Below are positions 54,779 to 63,417 of a DNA stretch of 64,000 nt, piece after piece. Each line of letters opens with the position of its first letter. The first letter of the stretch is position 1. The notes beneath the pieces were generated by a model. That model was not told where the DNA came from. It saw only the letters and a program-made list of their open reading frames with translations, and did no database searches. Source of the DNA: Adlercreutzia hattorii (GTDB lineage Bacteria > Actinomycetota > Coriobacteriia > Coriobacteriales > Eggerthellaceae); the NCBI RefSeq assembly GCF_011405655.1, contig NZ_AP022829.1, positions 1,969,001 through 2,033,000 of the forward strand, read 5' to 3'. A program made the position numbers and the translations under genes.

Positions 54779-56053
54779 CTATCTCTCCGACACCGATGAA
54801 ACAGTCGCTGGCAAGTTGGCAAAGATCAAAGCCAGCACGAACGAAGCCACAGAAGCGCTGTAGAAAACGCCAAGAGTCATACCGGAAACGAGAAATAGTC
54901 CGAAGATGGAAAATGCTTGCCATGACCGCTGGCGCCATAATTGCCACAAAGTGCAGCCTATGAAAATAGCGAAGAGTATGAAACCCACAATTCCATTCTC
55001 GCAGAGAACCTGGAGATAGATGTTATGAGGGTTCGTCCCATTTAAACCGGCTTTTGTCATGGTTTCAGCATAGTAGGCAGCCTCTGCATGCGCATAGCGG
55101 CCCGTTCCAATGCCAATTACAGGATGCTCGTCGAACTCTTGCAGCGCAAGCGCCGCTTTGAGATCTCTCCCCGAAAGAACATCCGAACTTACCGAAGACA
55201 CTGATTCCTCAAAGTCCGAAATACGATCGACCATGACCACGATAGCAGCAATGCCGATAACGCATATGGCGCAACACAGGATTGCCTTGATTCCGCTACC
55301 TTGCAAGGCAAAAGCCACTCCCAAAATACACGCACCTGCTGCAAGATAATAAAACGACCGCGCACCAGTCAACACGCCCGCCACAAGGAGAAGAAGCGAG
55401 AGAGCGATCTTTCGACTCCAGGGCATATCGGCGCGATTCAGCACGACAAACAGAGTCATAGCGCCCACCAAAGCCGATAGAATGGAGTCGCCAAACAATC
55501 CATCCGGCCGCGCCATTCGAAGCGCTCTAACCCCCGTGCTTCCTTGTGCGAGTACGAGGAATTGAGCTACTGTGACCAGGGCGTTAAGCACACCTACCGT
55601 CAGCAACAACTTAAGCAGCGATCTACAGAGAAACCTCTTCTCACCCGCCGTCATCCAGGCAATGGAAATCGCCAATTCGACATAGACGAACAGTTTGGCC
55701 GTATCGGCAATATTCTTAAAGTAAACCGCCGAGATTGCGGCGACTGCGGCAAACAAAAGCAAGCTCACCAGCGGAGGCGTCCCGCCCAATCGCCATCCAA
55801 TACGATGGCTTAACAGCAGATTGAGCGTAAGCGTTCCCGCAGCAAGCACTAGAAAGACAGTTAGAAATGAATACCTTACTTGAGTGAGTGTTGCCGCACC
55901 CACGGCATCGGTTGCTGACACCAGGGGAAGCGATGCAAGAAAAGAACGCAGGGGCTCCAACGATTCCGCCTGCGTGGGAATGGAAATCGTGCAGCAAAAC
56001 AGAAATGCAATTGTGACAAGAACAACCTGACTATAATGCGTCTTCTCTTCCAT
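54779..56053 (-). CDS. O-antigen ligase/polymerase-type membrane protein (Wzy-like)
   Basis: This 424-residue protein has about 11 helices and the signature loop of the Wzy_C/RfaL family in its second half: HPVIGIGTGRYAHAEAAYYAE then GTNPHNIYLQVLCENGIVGF, with the key His in NPHN. Such proteins join repeat units outside the membrane. The ATG follows the heparinase-like stop directly (TAAATG). With the flippase and the initiating transferase it makes a complete Wzx/Wzy pathway. Confidence 0.85.
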   Translation of the reverse strand: MEEKTHYSQVVLVTIAFLFCCTISIPTQAESLEPLRSFLASLPLVSATDAVGAATLTQVRYSFLTVFLVLAAGTLTLNLLLSHRIGWRLGGTPPLVSLLLFAAVAAISAVYFKNIADTAKLFVYVELAISIAWMTAGEKRFLCRSLLKLLLTVGVLNALVTVAQFLVLAQGSTGVRALRMARPDGLFGDSILSALVGAMTLFVVLNRADMPWSRKIALSLLLLVAGVLTGARSFYYLAAGACILGVAFALQGSGIKAILCCAICVIGIAAIVVMVDRISDFEESVSSVSSDVLSGRDLKAALALQEFDEHPVIGIGTGRYAHAEAAYYAETMTKAGLNGTNPHNIYLQVLCENGIVGFILFAIFIGCTLWQLWRQRSWQAFSIFGLFLVSGMTLGVFYSASVASFVLALIFANLPATVSSVSER

Positions 56054-57952
56054 TTACCTCACCAATTCAATCAGTGTCGTCAGGGACGCTTCTCTTACTG
56101 GGCAGACGAGCACCGAGGTCTCGCAAAGCTGCGCGTACTCACGGGAATAATATCCCCTCTCGACGGAAAGTGCAGCAGGAGTGATCAGCGTAACCTTCGC
56201 ATCACCGTGCCTCAAAACAGCTCGGTTATCCAGCAACGTCAAAACTTCCACACGAGGATCGAGCACAAATCGCAGAGTGGCTTCAGGAGCGGTTGAATTC
56301 CATCCCTCCAATATGTCTTCTATGCGCACGGTTTTGAAGCCATCGTCATAAATCACGCGACGGCGGTGCGTAATGCCAAAGCGTTTTTGATAGCAGTCGT
56401 GAGTTCCCTCGATCATGACGCCATGATCTCCTCTGGAAGCCTTTAGGTGGGATGTCCCGTTCCTTCGACTCCAGAATACCCCCTCAAACTCGTTTTGCTC
56501 TGCTGAGGCAAGCTGAATCGTCGAATGAGCCCGCACAGAACGCAGGCTGTCGCGCACTGACGAGTCGCACGTGTAATTTCCCGTACCGCCATCATTAAAG
56601 AAGGCGCGGTTTCGATATTCGAGAGTAAATGAGAGCTTGTCCCCATGGGTATGACCAGGCACGTCAAAGCGATGAGCGTCGGTCGCGGCAACGCAGAGGA
56701 ACACCTCGTCATCACGATACACCGAGAAGCGGCCCTCCGGAAAGAGCTTCAGTCCCCTCAGCTCACCCAACTCTTGATTGACCTGGGGCGACGACGCGAA
56801 AACCATTTTCTCAGGAAGATTGCAAACAGCGCCCCCTCCTCCCATCGCGCAAGCAGCATAGCGCAGATCAGCATAGGATTCAGTTGAGAAGAAGAGAACG
56901 CGACCGCTATCATTATCACCGATCTGGGGCGATTCCCCTGAATCTGGAGTCATCCAAGACAGATAAGAAGCGAGAAGGGATGCTCTCTGCCAGTAACCGT
57001 TACTCATCTCAAGGCCGTTACGCTCGTATAAGAGGCCGATTAGGGCGAACATCTCCCATATGAGCCGCGCATAGCGGACGCTCCCCTCGAATCCCGTGCC
57101 ATCCGGAAGCACCTGCTTCCTTATGACGCGCTCCGCCTCACGGCGTGCATAATCGCGCCACTTTCGGCCCTTGTCGCAATCGGGCAATATTACGCCAATC
57201 GCCGCAAGACCCAGAAGATTGGCAACATAATGATTGTTTTCGTAGAGTCGCGCATCTGTTTCCAAGTTTGCAAACAGGTAGGCACCGTGCTCGTAAGCGA
57301 GTCGACCGATCAAGATATGCAGGCTATCATCAATAGCGAGTTGCGGCGCAACGAGGACATAGGCGTGCAGTACGTTAAAAATGCGAATTCCCACCTCCAT
57401 AGCGCACGCCCATTGAACTCCATAGCCGACAGGATTCTCCCTCGAGAAACTCTCCAACAGGCCGCGCAGCTCATCGCCATAGCAGGAACGCCCCGTTGAC
57501 GCCCAAGCCATGGCAAGATGCACGGCAGCCTGCATGCGTCCAAATTCCCAGGGCACCTTTATCTCATCATGTCCAGGTCGATGAAGGCTCGTATAGAGGA
57601 GGGGAGCATAATGGGCATCGTTGAGAAAATCTCGATGCCAGGGGTACTCTCTCTCCTCTTCGCGGAAAACAACGGGTCGGCCGAATAGCAGCATTTCTCC
57701 ACCTATGAATCTATCAGAGAGGTCGAGCGCATAGCCGGCAAGCTCATCGGTCATGTCAAAAGCCGCCGCTCCAACCCTTGGCGCCGAGCTCGATTGCGCC
57801 TGAAGCGGAGAAACGAGCACCTTTCTTTCTGCACGAGCGCGGACAAAACGCTTTTTGACCACACGAGATCTGCATCCAAGCGCCTTGATGCAGCACTTCT
57901 TTAGAACATAAGAGTGGCCCTCCGCAGCTATACGTTTCAGCGAACGGCTCAC
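56054..57952 (-). CDS. Heparinase II/III-like polysaccharide lyase family protein
   Basis: From GTG 57952, which overlaps the upstream stop by four bases (GTGA), the protein has 632 residues. An alpha/alpha toroid comes first (PWEFGRMQAAVHLAMAWA, YENNHYVANLLGLAAIGV, FEGSVRYARLIWEMFALIG), then a beta-sandwich with PGHTHGDKLSFTLEYRN and FFNDGGTGNYT, the usual His-containing heparinase II/III motif. No signal peptide is seen. Proteins of this type occur in many surface-polysaccharide loci, where they may trim or edit uronic-acid chains. The exact activity is unknown. Confidence 0.85.
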   Translation of the reverse strand: MSRSLKRIAAEGHSYVLKKCCIKALGCRSRVVKKRFVRARAERKVLVSPLQAQSSSAPRVGAAAFDMTDELAGYALDLSDRFIGGEMLLFGRPVVFREEEREYPWHRDFLNDAHYAPLLYTSLHRPGHDEIKVPWEFGRMQAAVHLAMAWASTGRSCYGDELRGLLESFSRENPVGYGVQWACAMEVGIRIFNVLHAYVLVAPQLAIDDSLHILIGRLAYEHGAYLFANLETDARLYENNHYVANLLGLAAIGVILPDCDKGRKWRDYARREAERVIRKQVLPDGTGFEGSVRYARLIWEMFALIGLLYERNGLEMSNGYWQRASLLASYLSWMTPDSGESPQIGDNDSGRVLFFSTESYADLRYAACAMGGGGAVCNLPEKMVFASSPQVNQELGELRGLKLFPEGRFSVYRDDEVFLCVAATDAHRFDVPGHTHGDKLSFTLEYRNRAFFNDGGTGNYTCDSSVRDSLRSVRAHSTIQLASAEQNEFEGVFWSRRNGTSHLKASRGDHGVMIEGTHDCYQKRFGITHRRRVIYDDGFKTVRIEDILEGWNSTAPEATLRFVLDPRVEVLTLLDNRAVLRHGDAKVTLITPAALSVERGYYSREYAQLCETSVLVCPVREASLTTLIELVR

Positions 57953-59643
57953 AATGACACCGTTTCGTAATAGCGGTCTGCCAGAATGGCCATTTGCGAC
58001 TCCCATGTGAATCGCCTTTCGGCAAATGCCCGCATCTCCTTTGCAAGAGCAGCTGCATCACCAAGATTGTCGCAGAACGACACGACTGCCCCCACGTCCA
58101 CGGCATTTTCGTCGGCGGCCACTCTCAACGAAAAAGCCTCGTCCCCTCGCAACTGCGCCTCACGGTAGGAGTAGATAAAGGGAATGCCCCGGGCGCAGTA
58201 CTCCTTCACCTTCAACGTTGATCCCCGATCAAGACCAATGCGATGTAAGCCGAGCGAACCTACGGCAATGTGCGCCTCGTCAAACAGGCTATCAAGGTCA
58301 GCGCCAGTTTTAGGACCAAGGAACATAACCGAGTCATCAAGACCCATTTCCTCAACAAGGTTATGGAGCTTCTTTAGTTCTTCGGTTTCCGGTCCCACCA
58401 CAAGCAAGCGTACCGGACGAGCCTCCTCGTTCGCCCCGTAGGCGCACATACCTCGAACAAGGCGATCGAGGCCATGCCAAAAACTCAAATTTGCAACACA
58501 GAGCATAGTGAGCGGGCCGCCCTCCGACAAAGCGAGCCTCCTCAAGGGCGCTGCGTCCAGATCAACTCCGTTATCAATGACCGTAACTGGAATACCCCAG
58601 ATATTCTTATGGGGCATATAGGTGACGACTCCATCAAGCACGCGTTTTGCCCGGGGAATATGCAGCCACTCGTCAATCACATGGATCTTGCGCACGAGAT
58701 AGGCCAGATATTCACCATGTGCCAGCAGCGCCTTATGACGCTGGGCCCGCTCGGCTGTATAGGGGTAAGTAGCGAACTCCATAACCACCTTCGCTTCTGA
58801 GCGCTTCATGCGCTTAAAGAACCCGTGGGTGATCGCATCATAGTGATCGAAGCGATAGTAGAGAAATCGCACCTCGTGGCGAATTGCCCAATCACTCAAC
58901 TTTTTGTATTGGTCGATACGCTGCAGGTATCCCGGTTTCAATTCGACTTGATCGACCACCTGGAAATCAGGCCGCGTGATGACAAGCGATCCTTGATGGA
59001 CGAACTGGCAGTAAGCCGTATCACCCGTTACCGCTTGAAATGCCGCAGCCTGCCACGCTACTTTTTTTGCAATGCCCGAAGGGCAGTCAAAATCGACAGG
59101 GATATTCGATCCAAATAGCACGTTAGCCACAAATGCCTCCCTGCTGTGCACTTGGAATATGCGTTCTATGCACGGCTCTCCGCCGCCTCTAGCGCTCGGT
59201 CTTGCTCGCCTTCGCCACCCTTCAGCAGCCGAGCGGGCACCCCCCCCCCAAATGGAATTCGAGGGCGCATCGCATATCATGACGGCATTCGCCCCAATAA
59301 TCACGTTATCGCCCAAGGTGATGGGACCCAGCACTTTGGCTCCGGCGCCAATATAGCAGTTATCTCCGATGATCGGAACCTCTTCATGGCCGCTTCGCCC
59401 ACCTATGGTCACATTCTGGGCAATGAGGCAGTTTTTGCCGATGCGAGCCCGGCTGTGCACCACCACGCCAATGCCCTTGTAGCCAAACGATGTGCCCTCC
59501 CCAATCTCGCAACTAGCTGGAATGAAGCTGTTGTGAATAAGATAGATCCACATCTCGTAGAGCTTGGCTAAAGGCGCTAGATGGTGTTTTGCAAGCCAAT
59601 GAGCGCGACGGTACTTATTAGCTGCATTCATGAAAGTGCTCAT
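57949..59643 (-). CDS. Serine-acetyltransferase-like domain read through into a GT4 glycosyltransferase across a G10 tract
   Basis: As sequenced this is one 564-residue frame from ATG 59643, which overlaps the preceding stop (ATGA, with GGAGAGAGG before it). Residues 1-130 are a CysE-like hexapeptide acetyltransferase (PASCEIGEGTSFGYKGIGV, IGGRSGHEEVPIIGDNCYIG, ITLGDNVIIGANAVM). At ten G the frame reads WGGGARSAAEG, which is unlike any acetyltransferase end. From GTG 59130 (GGGAGG before it) comes a complete GT4 enzyme of 393 residues: ANVLFGSNIPVDFDCPSGIA, VTVIDNGVDLDAAP, LTMLCVANLSFWHGLDRLV, RLLVVGPETEELKKL. With nine G the first domain would end GGVPARLLKGGEGEQ at TAG 59166-59168 and the GT would be a separate gene. 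Confidence 0.82.
   Translation of the reverse strand: MSTFMNAANKYRRAHWLAKHHLAPLAKLYEMWIYLIHNSFIPASCEIGEGTSFGYKGIGVVVHSRARIGKNCLIAQNVTIGGRSGHEEVPIIGDNCYIGAGAKVLGPITLGDNVIIGANAVMICDAPSNSIWGGGARSAAEGWRRRARPSARGGGEPCIERIFQVHSREAFVANVLFGSNIPVDFDCPSGIAKKVAWQAAAFQAVTGDTAYCQFVHQGSLVITRPDFQVVDQVELKPGYLQRIDQYKKLSDWAIRHEVRFLYYRFDHYDAITHGFFKRMKRSEAKVVMEFATYPYTAERAQRHKALLAHGEYLAYLVRKIHVIDEWLHIPRAKRVLDGVVTYMPHKNIWGIPVTVIDNGVDLDAAPLRRLALSEGGPLTMLCVANLSFWHGLDRLVRGMCAYGANEEARPVRLLVVGPETEELKKLHNLVEEMGLDDSVMFLGPKTGADLDSLFDEAHIAVGSLGLHRIGLDRGSTLKVKEYCARGIPFIYSYREAQLRGDEAFSLRVAADENAVDVGAVVSFCDNLGDAAALAKEMRAFAERRFTWESQMAILADRYYETVSL
59240..59249 (-). repeat. Poly-G tract of ten, candidate phase-variation switch
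   Basis: Ten C on the plus strand are ten G in the gene, within the closing loop of the acetyltransferase domain. Nine G restores the expected tail and a stop 29 codons past the shared W; ten fuses to the glycosyltransferase; eleven gives a stop nine codons past that W. Confidence 0.9.
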
Positions 59644-60653
59644 TCGCCTCTCTCCTCCCATTTATGAATATCGGAAAGAATCTGCCCGAGAAACCTCTCA
59701 GGGAAAAAATCCTCAGCAGACTCTTTCGCGCCTCGCTTGAGGCTATCGAGAAGCGTCCGATTGCCGTCAAGCATCTCAATAGCCTCAACGAGGCCGTCAA
59801 CCGTATTCTCCCGCAGCACTACGCCCGACACGTCATTCTCCACAATCTCGGCGTTGAACCCGAAATCGCTCACCACACTAGGTACAGCAGCTATTTTACT
59901 CTCCACCAAAATACCCGGGACACCTTCGCCTCGCCATCGCGTCGGAAGAACATGAACGTCGTAGTTGTGCAATTCGGCATATACGTCACACTCGACCGCA
60001 TTGAAGACGCCATGGTAAATGACGTTCGAAAGTCCAGAGACCGTGTTGCGAAACTTTTCCTCGAACCTCTCGGACAGAGAGCCGTAGATATGGTATTCAA
60101 CTCCTGGTGTACGATAGGCCGCTTCGAGCACTAAATCGGCCCCCTTGCTGTCATCAACTAGCGAGAAAAAAACCACCTTGAGCATTCCGCTATTCGATTT
60201 CGGGAACCACGGACTCTCGGGTCGCTGCCGGCAATTGGGGAACAAACGCGTATTGCGTAACCCGACAGCCTCTACTTGCGCCGCCATTCCCTTTGTCTCA
60301 AAATACATCGCACGCACCCTCTGGCAGAAACGCGCGTACATTTTATCCTGGGCTATTTCACCCGATATCTCACCACCCATCACAATAACTATCAGGCGCT
60401 CCAACACTCTGGGGCGTACGAAGCCAATTACTTTGATAAAGAGCCTCTGTAGGTCACGATTGCCGAATCCGATAAGAAAAACATCACCGGATCTCGAAAG
60501 GAGAACCCGAGCGCCTATGGCAAAAGAGCCACTTTTTCTAAATTCCAGTTTATGAATATCCATTTCCGCCGAGAGCAGTCGAAATAGCAGGGCGTTTTTC
60601 ACCGTAACGCCCCCGAAGGGAGGTGGAAACTGACCAAGGTAGTAAACCGTCAC
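59640..60653 (-). CDS. GT4-type glycosyltransferase
   Basis: From GTG 60653 the protein has 337 residues and begins TVYYLGQFPPPFGGVTVKN, the classical N-terminal glycine loop of GT4 enzymes. Later motifs are SDGKGADLVL-like (VDDSKGADLVLEAAYR), VEYHIYGSLSERFEEK, VHVLPTRWRGEGVPGILVES with the E(x7)E-type pattern, and VSDFGFNAEIVENDVSG. AGAGAGGGC precedes the start, which lies four bases after the DUF362 stop. The longer open frame to 61067 overlaps DUF362 and is rejected. Donor and acceptor are unknown. Confidence 0.85.
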   Translation of the reverse strand: MTVYYLGQFPPPFGGVTVKNALLFRLLSAEMDIHKLEFRKSGSFAIGARVLLSRSGDVFLIGFGNRDLQRLFIKVIGFVRPRVLERLIVIVMGGEISGEIAQDKMYARFCQRVRAMYFETKGMAAQVEAVGLRNTRLFPNCRQRPESPWFPKSNSGMLKVVFFSLVDDSKGADLVLEAAYRTPGVEYHIYGSLSERFEEKFRNTVSGLSNVIYHGVFNAVECDVYAELHNYDVHVLPTRWRGEGVPGILVESKIAAVPSVVSDFGFNAEIVENDVSGVVLRENTVDGLVEAIEMLDGNRTLLDSLKRGAKESAEDFFPERFLGQILSDIHKWEERGE

Positions 60654-60657
60654 GGAA

Positions 60658-62055
60658 TCAGCCCTCTCTACCCGGAGAGGGCTGATCGCCTGGCACCAGC
60701 TCGACATGGCCAGCCCAACCGAAATGGGGCCTGAACCCGAAGGAGGAGCGAGCATCAAGCTCCGCAAGCATTCCAGTCCGACCCGGAGAGCCTCCCGCAA
60801 GTGCAATATCCCTATAGTCTCCCGAGAATAGCCCGTATCCGCGTGCTTCAAGCCCGTGCACGATTGACGGAATGCTCCGATAATCGAAGCCCATGAGCCA
60901 CGCTTGGGCTGCATCAAGGGCAACCGGATTGTTTCCTGCAAACAGCACACCCGTCTCTTTACGGTCAGGTGCCAGAGGGCCCGATCCCTCCCCTGCCACC
61001 ACGCCATCGATAACAGCGTAGTACTTCCGCTGAGGTACTTTGTGCATATTCCCTTCGGCATCGGCATAGAGTAACACCTTGTTCAGATCGACCACGGCTC
61101 TCCAGATCGTATCATTGCCATACCACGATCCGTTGCGCACTACCGAGCCCCCCATACCCAACGATTTCCCGATCCATTTCTTTGCGATGGCAATAGGGTA
61201 GCCAAAGAAGGGTTTTTTGTAGCTCAGCAACTTCCCGCCCATTTTTTTCAGAAAGCCCTCAGCGTTAGTGCGTCCTGATTCCTCCGCAAATTGATCGCCG
61301 CCCTCAAGGGGGCCTCCCAAAGTGTGATGGGGTAAAGAATTCTTGACTATGCATGCACCGACGATGTTCTTCAGACTCCCGGTCATGCCCGCTAATTTGT
61401 GGGTTTTCATTTTGGGAAGGTTAATAAACACATCAGCGGAGAGAACCGTGCGGGAAAACACATACACATTGCTCGTTTCATTGTGATAGCGCCGTGTTTC
61501 AGCGGTATCATAATCTGCGCCGTAGTAGTTCTTTACCGGCTTATCGAAGTACTCGCTGTTAGACGACCCCAGATCTACCGACACATAGCCTAGGGGATCT
61601 CCAAACTGTTTATGCGCTGAAACCACTACCCCGTTACGCGCAATCCAGTACTCCTCGCGCAAATCGACGCACGAGACAGGCACGCCGTAATGCCTTCCCC
61701 ATTTCTCGGCTACGTTCTCCAATCCCGTGCGACGCATAATCTCAAGCCAGTCGGCATCGGCCTGGGGAGCATCGGCAATTACCACAGACCCCCGGCCTTT
61801 CAAAGCCTTGAGAACCTCTCGAAGCGCACATTCGACAACGACAGGATTAGTGATAACCTGCTCCCATTCCTCGGAAGCAAGAAGGTGGCCCTCTTTGACG
61901 AGATTCGGTTTCAGCACCACTCTGTCTCCCGGCGAGACCAGAGCTCCCAAGGGGCCGAAAATATCATCGAGCAGCCCCGCCTCATAGCCCTTGCGCACTT
62001 GTTCGTAGCTCGAAAGACCCTCGTGCAACCATACTGTCGATTCGCTCAAACCCAT
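60658..62055 (-). CDS. DUF362-family protein
   Basis: This 465-residue protein has the DUF362 features VVLKPNLVKEGHLL, VIADAPQADADWLEI, VFINLPKMKTHKLAGMTGSLKNIVGACIV and a C-terminal AVIDGVVAGEGSGPLAPDRKETGV. Its function is not established; relatives are often iron-sulfur proteins, but no ferredoxin-like CxxC cluster is visible here. It starts (ATG 62055, or TTG 62058) a few bases after the PaaK-like gene, a pairing seen in polysaccharide loci. It may supply or modify a precursor. Confidence 0.82.
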   Translation of the reverse strand: MGLSESTVWLHEGLSSYEQVRKGYEAGLLDDIFGPLGALVSPGDRVVLKPNLVKEGHLLASEEWEQVITNPVVVECALREVLKALKGRGSVVIADAPQADADWLEIMRRTGLENVAEKWGRHYGVPVSCVDLREEYWIARNGVVVSAHKQFGDPLGYVSVDLGSSNSEYFDKPVKNYYGADYDTAETRRYHNETSNVYVFSRTVLSADVFINLPKMKTHKLAGMTGSLKNIVGACIVKNSLPHHTLGGPLEGGDQFAEESGRTNAEGFLKKMGGKLLSYKKPFFGYPIAIAKKWIGKSLGMGGSVVRNGSWYGNDTIWRAVVDLNKVLLYADAEGNMHKVPQRKYYAVIDGVVAGEGSGPLAPDRKETGVLFAGNNPVALDAAQAWLMGFDYRSIPSIVHGLEARGYGLFSGDYRDIALAGGSPGRTGMLAELDARSSFGFRPHFGWAGHVELVPGDQPSPGREG

Positions 62056-62061
62056 CAATGC

Positions 62062-63417
62062 CTACTCAACCTCCGATATGACAAACTGCAGCTTCCCAGC
62101 TTTTGTTTTCGGAATACTTTCTACATAACGGAAACTCACCGGCACATCGCAGCCGCTCTCACGTAACTCGCGCAGAGCAATCGCCTCGTCGGCAGACGTA
62201 TCCTGCTGCGTCGAAACAACCCACAATTCGAGCGAATAATCAGCTGCCTGGCGAATTTGAGCCTCACGAAAATGCCGGGTATCCTTGAATACGTGGTCTA
62301 GCTTTCCCATCCGTATTCCCGAGGGAAGACGGAGGTAATCCTCGGTACGTCCGTCGATAGATACAAGAGTGCGATACCCGTCCCCATCTCTTCCTTCGCG
62401 ACCAATATCGCGCAAGCGCCAGCGCAGCAACGGCATAGCATAATTGGTTAGCGAGGTGCCTACGATCTCACCAGAGAGAGGATCTTCATCGAGCGGCAGT
62501 ACTTCTGTCACAGCATAGTCTTCATCTATGCGATACGCCTCCCCCTCTGGCCCCTGAGACGCATTCGCCACTCCTTCCGTAGATGCGTAATGCATGCGAG
62601 GCTCCACCCCGAACGCCTCCACCATAAGCGCCCTTTGATGGGCGAGCAGATTCTCCGCTGCCAATGTTACATGAGATAGCGGACGCGAAAATCGCCTCCC
62701 CTTCTCCACCATATAAGCAGCGAGGGGGGTAACGAGGGAAGGATATCCATGAATCCAGGAGAACCCTCGTCGCTCTATTTCATCGAAGTAGGCCGGCATA
62801 TTCTCGTCAGACTCATGGAAAGCGCTGAAGTACCATTCTTGTACAGGCGCCTTACTGCGCCAATAGGGTGGTTTGGCCTGAGAGGGAGAGGCAATGCGCC
62901 GGGTGCCGAACATGGCATGCGGAGTATCGAAGGAAATGCCCAAACCCTCCCAATAGCGCCATGTAACGGCCCATTGCTCCATAACAGCGCGCCTGTCCAT
63001 AACGAACTGGAACGAACTTCCCGTCGTGCCACTTGTATGGCGTCGAATCACGCGCCTATTTGCAAACAAGCACGATAGAAAATCTTCAGGACATGCCCTG
63101 ACATCATCTTTGGAAAGCACTGGAAGCACCGCTAGATCGTCGACAGTTTTGATAGACGCAGGATCAATCTCGTTATCGCGAAACCAACGGGCGTAATAGG
63201 GCACCGTGCGATAGCAGTGGTCGACCATCAGCCTCAAACGCTCATCACGATAGGCGGCCAAATGATCGGCAGACCAAGAGGCGCGTTCTCTATAGCCGGC
63301 CATAATCTCGCCGAAGGGAGCTCCATAACGTTCCCAACGATTTTTTGCGGCCACAATATAGGTCGCTGCATTTTGCATTGGCAACGGCAACCTGAAGTAC
63401 CAATCAGTCGCACTCAC
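62062..63417 (-). CDS. PaaK/CapK-like AMP-dependent ligase family protein
   Basis: From GTG 63417 behind AAGGAGGTC the protein has 451 residues. The adenylation motif RRHTSGTTGSSFQFVMDR corresponds to the SSGTTGxP loop of phenylacetate-CoA ligases; SWIHGYPSLVTPLAAYM, HYASTEGV, LRWRLRDIGRE and SIDGRTEDYL follow the family; the end SIPKTKAGKLQFVISEVE keeps the catalytic Lys. Capsule loci often carry such CapK proteins, whose acid substrate is unknown. The start lies inside the end of the heparinase-like gene (14-base overlap), so the two are coupled. Confidence 0.87.
   Translation of the reverse strand: MSATDWYFRLPLPMQNAATYIVAAKNRWERYGAPFGEIMAGYRERASWSADHLAAYRDERLRLMVDHCYRTVPYYARWFRDNEIDPASIKTVDDLAVLPVLSKDDVRACPEDFLSCLFANRRVIRRHTSGTTGSSFQFVMDRRAVMEQWAVTWRYWEGLGISFDTPHAMFGTRRIASPSQAKPPYWRSKAPVQEWYFSAFHESDENMPAYFDEIERRGFSWIHGYPSLVTPLAAYMVEKGRRFSRPLSHVTLAAENLLAHQRALMVEAFGVEPRMHYASTEGVANASQGPEGEAYRIDEDYAVTEVLPLDEDPLSGEIVGTSLTNYAMPLLRWRLRDIGREGRDGDGYRTLVSIDGRTEDYLRLPSGIRMGKLDHVFKDTRHFREAQIRQAADYSLELWVVSTQQDTSADEAIALRELRESGCDVPVSFRYVESIPKTKAGKLQFVISEVE

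Noticed and set aside
60654-61067. N-terminal extension of the GT4 enzyme at 59640
   Set aside because: It overlaps the DUF362 gene almost completely and the GT4 fold begins at GTG 60653.
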